From: RGIG4708 sp045538875
GTDB lineage: Bacteria; Bacillota; Clostridia; UMGS1810
Reading direction: 5' to 3'
Assembly: GCA_045538875.1 (NCBI GenBank)
Contig: JAZQEG010000028.1
Coordinates: 1 to 27,371 of the forward strand
DNA length: 27,371 nucleotides
The translations under genes were made by a program, and so were the position numbers. Below, in pieces: positions 23,762 to 27,371 of the stretch. Within the stretch, counting starts at the first letter, position 1. Each line of letters starts with the position of its first letter. The notes below the pieces were generated by a model that saw only the letters and a list, made by a program, of their open reading frames with translations, did no database searches and had not been told where the DNA came from.

Positions 23762-26700
23762 TTATACGCTCCTTCCACTCGAACACAATCTTTTCGCCTA
23801 AAATATCAACACCGCTTCCATCTTCTGACGGCTTCCATACCAACCTTTTCGATGCTTCGGGAATAACTTCTATAATACTATCACCCATAATATTCCATAT
23901 AAAACTATTCAATGCTTGTTTTGTTACTCCGCTTTTGTTTTTTAATACCTTTACAAGCATACTGAATATATTTGCATATCCAACCTTGAGGGTTTCTAAT
24001 AGTTCCACTTTGGTTGAGTAGAGCAATGCTTCTTTGAGACCGATTCGGTATAAGACTTTTTCGCCATCTTCAGTTTTCTTTTTGCTAAATATTGTTTGTA
24101 TTTCACGGCGGTATCTATCATATAAATCTTCGATAAACTTTTTTTGATTTCTACTTACTGAAATATTATCATCGGCATATTCAAAAAGCACATAACGATT
24201 TTTATTCTTCCATTTTTCACTTATGATAGCATTCAGTTCTTCCTCAAATCTTTCTAACTCCCAACATACTTTATTAGTAATGCAGTCCGTAAGCAGGAGC
24301 GGGGAGTGTGAAGAATAATAGTCCCAAAACGCTTTTTCCCCATCATTAGCAAACTCCGTTTTCAGAAGTGTTTTGTCCTTTAAAAACCTATCTAATGGTT
24401 TGTAAGTAAGCCATTTACAAGCATCATTCATTGGCTTTTTAAATTCGTTATACAAATCTTTGTAATTTTGTCTTACATATACGAAAAAATACGGCTTGTT
24501 TTTAGGCTTTAAAAGTGTGCTTTCTATATAATTCTTTGCAACTTCTTCTATCTCTTTTTGGTTACAATCAATGACTTCGTTTGCAGGTATTTTCGCCCAC
24601 ATAAAATCAGATGAGAGTACAGGTTTTCTCCCGGTCTTTGTGGAGTCGATTTCTTCACCTATTATATAGCGATTTTTCTTGATAGCCTTTATTATTTCAA
24701 GTTGTGGAGCGGTTAAGTGTTCATACTCTTTACAAGCCTTGAATTTAAAGTCGTTGTGTTTTTCTCCGTCTTCAAACATTGGGAGCATAGCAAACAAACA
24801 AGTACCATAATTTGAGTATGTTCCTACCTTATTTCCAAAACCTCTTTTATCAGATGCCACCGCCTCATCTAAGTTGTATTTTTGTGGATCTTCGGGATTT
24901 TTCTTGTTGGTTTCTTCGGACTGAGGTTTACACCCTTTGTCATATGTAGTGGGGTATGTGTCCCACGCATTATTTATAAGTGTTTCTGAGTCAGTAGTCA
25001 AAACTATATCCCCGTCCCAATCGCTATCACTATGGATAACCGTTGACAAATCATAAATACTATACACAATACCACTTTCGAGATACTTAAACCACTTGTC
25101 CATTTCATCAAAATCAGTAGGACAGTTGTCTTTGCTACATACTGTTAATATATTGTGTTCTGCTATATCTGTCATTGGGGAGCGACAAGCATCAACTGTT
25201 GACACACTTCTTTTGTTCCAATATTGACTATATATGTGCTTCGCCGGAATAATACCAACCTTGTTTATATCAGGTATTCCGTTTGCCATCCAATCAAACC
25301 AATTTAACGCCCATTGTGCAAGTGCGTATGGGTCAGAAATCATAAATTGGTAATTGGAATTCCCTTCAGGATATAACTTCCCATATTTAGCTTTATCAAG
25401 TATACTTTTGATGTATTTCTTAATTTCGCCATTAACATAGTCATCATTCAGCAAGTCGGGATTCTTCATAATAGCCTCTATGAGTGTAGTTGTGTTTATT
25501 TCGTCATAGTCATAATATTCAACATCATTTTCTTCGCCGTTCTCAATATCCTTATCTTCGTCATCAGCTTCTTTTAACAATTTAACACCTTTTGACATTG
25601 TATAGAGGACATATTCAGGTTTACCTTCAGCCAAAAATCTTAAATGCTTTATGGTTGGCTCGACAAGTCTTTTAATATCTTCATCGGTCCGGATATTGCT
25701 TGTCTGTGTGAGCTGATAATTTAACCTTGCTACGTTCTTATCCGTTCTTGGGGTATATCTTTGAATGCCCCACAAGGCTTCTTTGTTGTTATTATATTCA
25801 TCAAAATTGTAACCAACTCTACCGTCAAGGGAATTATACAACTTTTTGTATTTCCATTGTGATTCAGTAAGTATAATATCAACATCGTCTATATTCACAT
25901 AACAGTTTTCATCTGCTTTTCTGTCTTTATATCGTATATCAAGGATTTTTGTAAATCCCTTTGCTTTTGCAAAATCTCTAAATGGAAATGTGGCAAGTAA
26001 ACCTTTAACACCTATGCTTCGTACAACAAATGCAGACGGGATATAATCAATCATTAAATCATCCATTAAACCACTCTTTACAAAGTCAGGCTCTATTAGT
26101 CCCATACCGTCAAAAGAGTTAAGGTATGCACCGCCTTCTTTAGTTTCATAAAAGGGTACAATATCAATGTCATATTCGGCTTGTTTTTTACCACCACCGC
26201 CATCCCATTCTTTTGTCTTAGTAACATAAAACACACAATGGTCTTTATTGTCTTTGTCTCTAAATGTGATGCGCTCAAAGTCAGGGATAACAACCACATG
26301 GGGTTTATGTATAAAAGTGCATCCCGATAATGTTAATCCCTCATAAGCACCAAATTTTGAAGGGGGCAAAATCTCTGTTGTTTCAATATCATACAGGAAA
26401 CCGACACGGATTTTCTTCAGGACTTCTTTTAACATATCTTCCTTGATAAAGGTTACTGTATTTTGCTTGAGATTTCCACTTCCAGCACATAACCTTACAT
26501 ATTTATTATCACCATAATAGAAGCCCTTTTTGGAAAATTTATCATAATTGCTCTTTGATGATGAATGCACATTTATAACATCAGCTACAAATAGAAATTC
26601 TTCCATTTGCAAAATCGTGTCGTTGAGTTTTTTTATCTTTGCGGTTGCTTTCGCATTGCCGTTAATTTCTACCTTTAGTCTTTTAATACTTTCTCTAAAA

Positions 26701-27029
26701 GTTTTTAATTTGTTGCAAGCCTCTTTCTGTTGTTGGTTGGGAGTAAGACCGCCCATATCCTCATTGCCATCTTGTGCTGCGTGAATTTCTCTTAACTTTT
26801 GAAATAAAATGTTGTCACCAACGGCTACAAGACCACTTTTGCTATTATAGGTTGTAAGCCATTCAAACAATGTCTTGCTCGGCATACTGTAATAACAGAC
26901 TTGACCTGTTCCTTTTTCTCTTTTTTCAATTCGTGTACCTGCATTAATGATGTCCTCTGCATCTAACTTCAGCATCTTATACTGCACTGGTACAAATCCA
27001 TTCTTTTCTTTTCTTTTTTCTTCGTTCAT
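23754..27029 (-). CDS. Single-chain double-psi beta-barrel RNA polymerase (QDE-1/YonO-like)
   Basis: 1091 residues; ATG 27029 after AAAGGAAAATTGA. The key signature is HSDSDWDGDIVL, with DWDGD at residues 670-674, the metal-binding loop of the beta'-like barrel (NADFDGD in bacterial beta', DxDGD in QDE-1-type enzymes and SP-beta YonO). About 50 residues earlier is R616-S-P, the counterpart of the R-A-P stretch before that loop. In the N-terminal half SFDGMGLIEP (Asp307-Gly310) and FVVRSIGVKGLL (Arg337, Gly340, Lys342-Gly343) resemble the DGxGxI and RxxGxKG motifs of the first barrel. Acidic insertions (~500-520) and a long helical C-terminus complete it. It should synthesise RNA as one polypeptide; whether from DNA or RNA is not visible. 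The 155-bp upstream gap has no convincing promoter. No beta/beta' homologues are adjacent. Confidence 0.82.
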   Translation of the reverse strand: MNEEKRKEKNGFVPVQYKMLKLDAEDIINAGTRIEKREKGTGQVCYYSMPSKTLFEWLTTYNSKSGLVAVGDNILFQKLREIHAAQDGNEDMGGLTPNQQQKEACNKLKTFRESIKRLKVEINGNAKATAKIKKLNDTILQMEEFLFVADVINVHSSSKSNYDKFSKKGFYYGDNKYVRLCAGSGNLKQNTVTFIKEDMLKEVLKKIRVGFLYDIETTEILPPSKFGAYEGLTLSGCTFIHKPHVVVIPDFERITFRDKDNKDHCVFYVTKTKEWDGGGGKKQAEYDIDIVPFYETKEGGAYLNSFDGMGLIEPDFVKSGLMDDLMIDYIPSAFVVRSIGVKGLLATFPFRDFAKAKGFTKILDIRYKDRKADENCYVNIDDVDIILTESQWKYKKLYNSLDGRVGYNFDEYNNNKEALWGIQRYTPRTDKNVARLNYQLTQTSNIRTDEDIKRLVEPTIKHLRFLAEGKPEYVLYTMSKGVKLLKEADDEDKDIENGEENDVEYYDYDEINTTTLIEAIMKNPDLLNDDYVNGEIKKYIKSILDKAKYGKLYPEGNSNYQFMISDPYALAQWALNWFDWMANGIPDINKVGIIPAKHIYSQYWNKRSVSTVDACRSPMTDIAEHNILTVCSKDNCPTDFDEMDKWFKYLESGIVYSIYDLSTVIHSDSDWDGDIVLTTDSETLINNAWDTYPTTYDKGCKPQSEETNKKNPEDPQKYNLDEAVASDKRGFGNKVGTYSNYGTCLFAMLPMFEDGEKHNDFKFKACKEYEHLTAPQLEIIKAIKKNRYIIGEEIDSTKTGRKPVLSSDFMWAKIPANEVIDCNQKEIEEVAKNYIESTLLKPKNKPYFFVYVRQNYKDLYNEFKKPMNDACKWLTYKPLDRFLKDKTLLKTEFANDGEKAFWDYYSSHSPLLLTDCITNKVCWELERFEEELNAIISEKWKNKNRYVLFEYADDNISVSRNQKKFIEDLYDRYRREIQTIFSKKKTEDGEKVLYRIGLKEALLYSTKVELLETLKVGYANIFSMLVKVLKNKSGVTKQALNSFIWNIMGDSIIEVIPEASKRLVWKPSEDGSGVDILGEKIVFEWKERING

Positions 27030-27184
27030 TCAATTTTCCTTTCGTACTATTTTATCATTGTGGGTTATGAAAAGGGAATATCCCTCTATATATTATTCTC
27101 CATCTATTTTGTAAAAAGTTTGATATTTTAACCGTTTTTATAGATGCTTTGAAATAACGATTTTATTGGGTATTTTAATATAAA

Positions 27185-27371
27185 TTAACCGTTGTTTATA
27201 ACTTTTTCTCTATAATCAGGATTTTTAATGAATTTATCAACAAATCTTTCAAAATGATATTTATTGAACTTTGTACCAAAATCTTTTGTTACTTGTCTAT
27301 TGGTATTTGGATTCAATAAAGGTTTTCCATTATAGCAAATCCAACAGGTATATTCGCCACCCGGTTCACCG
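27185..27371 (-). CDS. C-terminal end of an unknown element protein, partial
   Basis: The minus strand is open from the window edge to a TAA at 27187-27185, giving 61 residues: GEPGGEYTCWICYNGKPLLN, then NTNRQVTKDFGTKFNKYHFE, ending in RFVDKFIKNPDYREKVINNG. A CxxC pair (CWIC) hints at half of a zinc-binding site. The tail is basic and helical. It lies 155 bp upstream of the polymerase gene in the same direction and may belong to the same transcript. Function unknown. Confidence 0.6.
   Translation of the reverse strand, partial: GEPGGEYTCWICYNGKPLLNPNTNRQVTKDFGTKFNKYHFERFVDKFIKNPDYREKVINNG

Noticed and set aside
23754..27029. Reading the 1091-residue protein as a TOPRIM primase, helicase or reverse transcriptase
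   Set aside because: There is no Walker A/B, no YxDD box and no zinc-primase N-terminus; DWDGD with the R-S-P, DGxG and RxxGxKG motifs fits the double-psi barrel polymerases better. No diversity-generating retroelement was found.
27130..27200. Repeated ACGGTTA motif near the polymerase gene as a polymerase-specific promoter
   Set aside because: Only two imperfect occurrences 55 bp apart, one inside the end of a coding frame; too little to support a regulatory call.

Overview
The window joins a stretch of ordinary clostridial chromosome (about 1-12,400) to the left end of an integrated phage-like element (about 12,400 to beyond 27,371). A spoIIA sporulation operon, AT-rich DNA, strong AGGAGG-type ribosome sites, TTG/GTG starts and a CIRCE-controlled groESL operon point to a low-GC, endospore-forming member of Clostridia. 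The species cannot be named from the sequence alone.

Host part. The window opens with the 3' end of a membrane acyltransferase gene. Next is a 1.5 kb accessory stretch: two copies of a structured, hairpin-rich intergenic repeat flank a small membrane protein gene and a broken KilA-N gene. A lipoprotein gene follows, then an MBOAT O-acyltransferase with its AlgJ/AlgX-like partner (probable export-linked O-acetylation of a surface polymer), a DUF2383-like helical protein, folC, and spoIIAA-spoIIAB-sigF behind a good sigma-H promoter match. On the minus strand lie groES-groEL (CIRCE, promoter, terminator) and ychF.

Integrated element. Immediately 5' of ychF is a Tn916-type integrase/excisionase pair (minus strand). 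Beyond it is a tightly coupled minus-strand operon encoding an intact tyrosine recombinase, a paralogue that has lost its catalytic residues, three related HNH/AP2-like DNA-binding proteins and two small proteins. Upstream of these is a large phage tail tape-measure gene whose C-terminus looks cut off. A decayed piece of a second, diverged tape-measure gene lies in the opposite orientation about 4 kb away. A small Cro/XRE-type regulator precedes the tape-measure gene.

The most interesting genes are at the right. A 1091-residue protein carries the hallmarks of a single-chain double-psi beta-barrel RNA polymerase of the QDE-1/YonO kind: a DWDGD metal-binding loop, an R-S-P motif about 50 residues before it, an R-x-x-G-x-K-G motif and a DGxG motif. 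It is translationally coupled to a 373-residue protein ending in a four-cysteine zinc ribbon. I infer that the element encodes its own RNA polymerase plus an accessory factor, perhaps to transcribe its own genes. The distal part of the element, including any capsid or packaging genes, lies outside the window.
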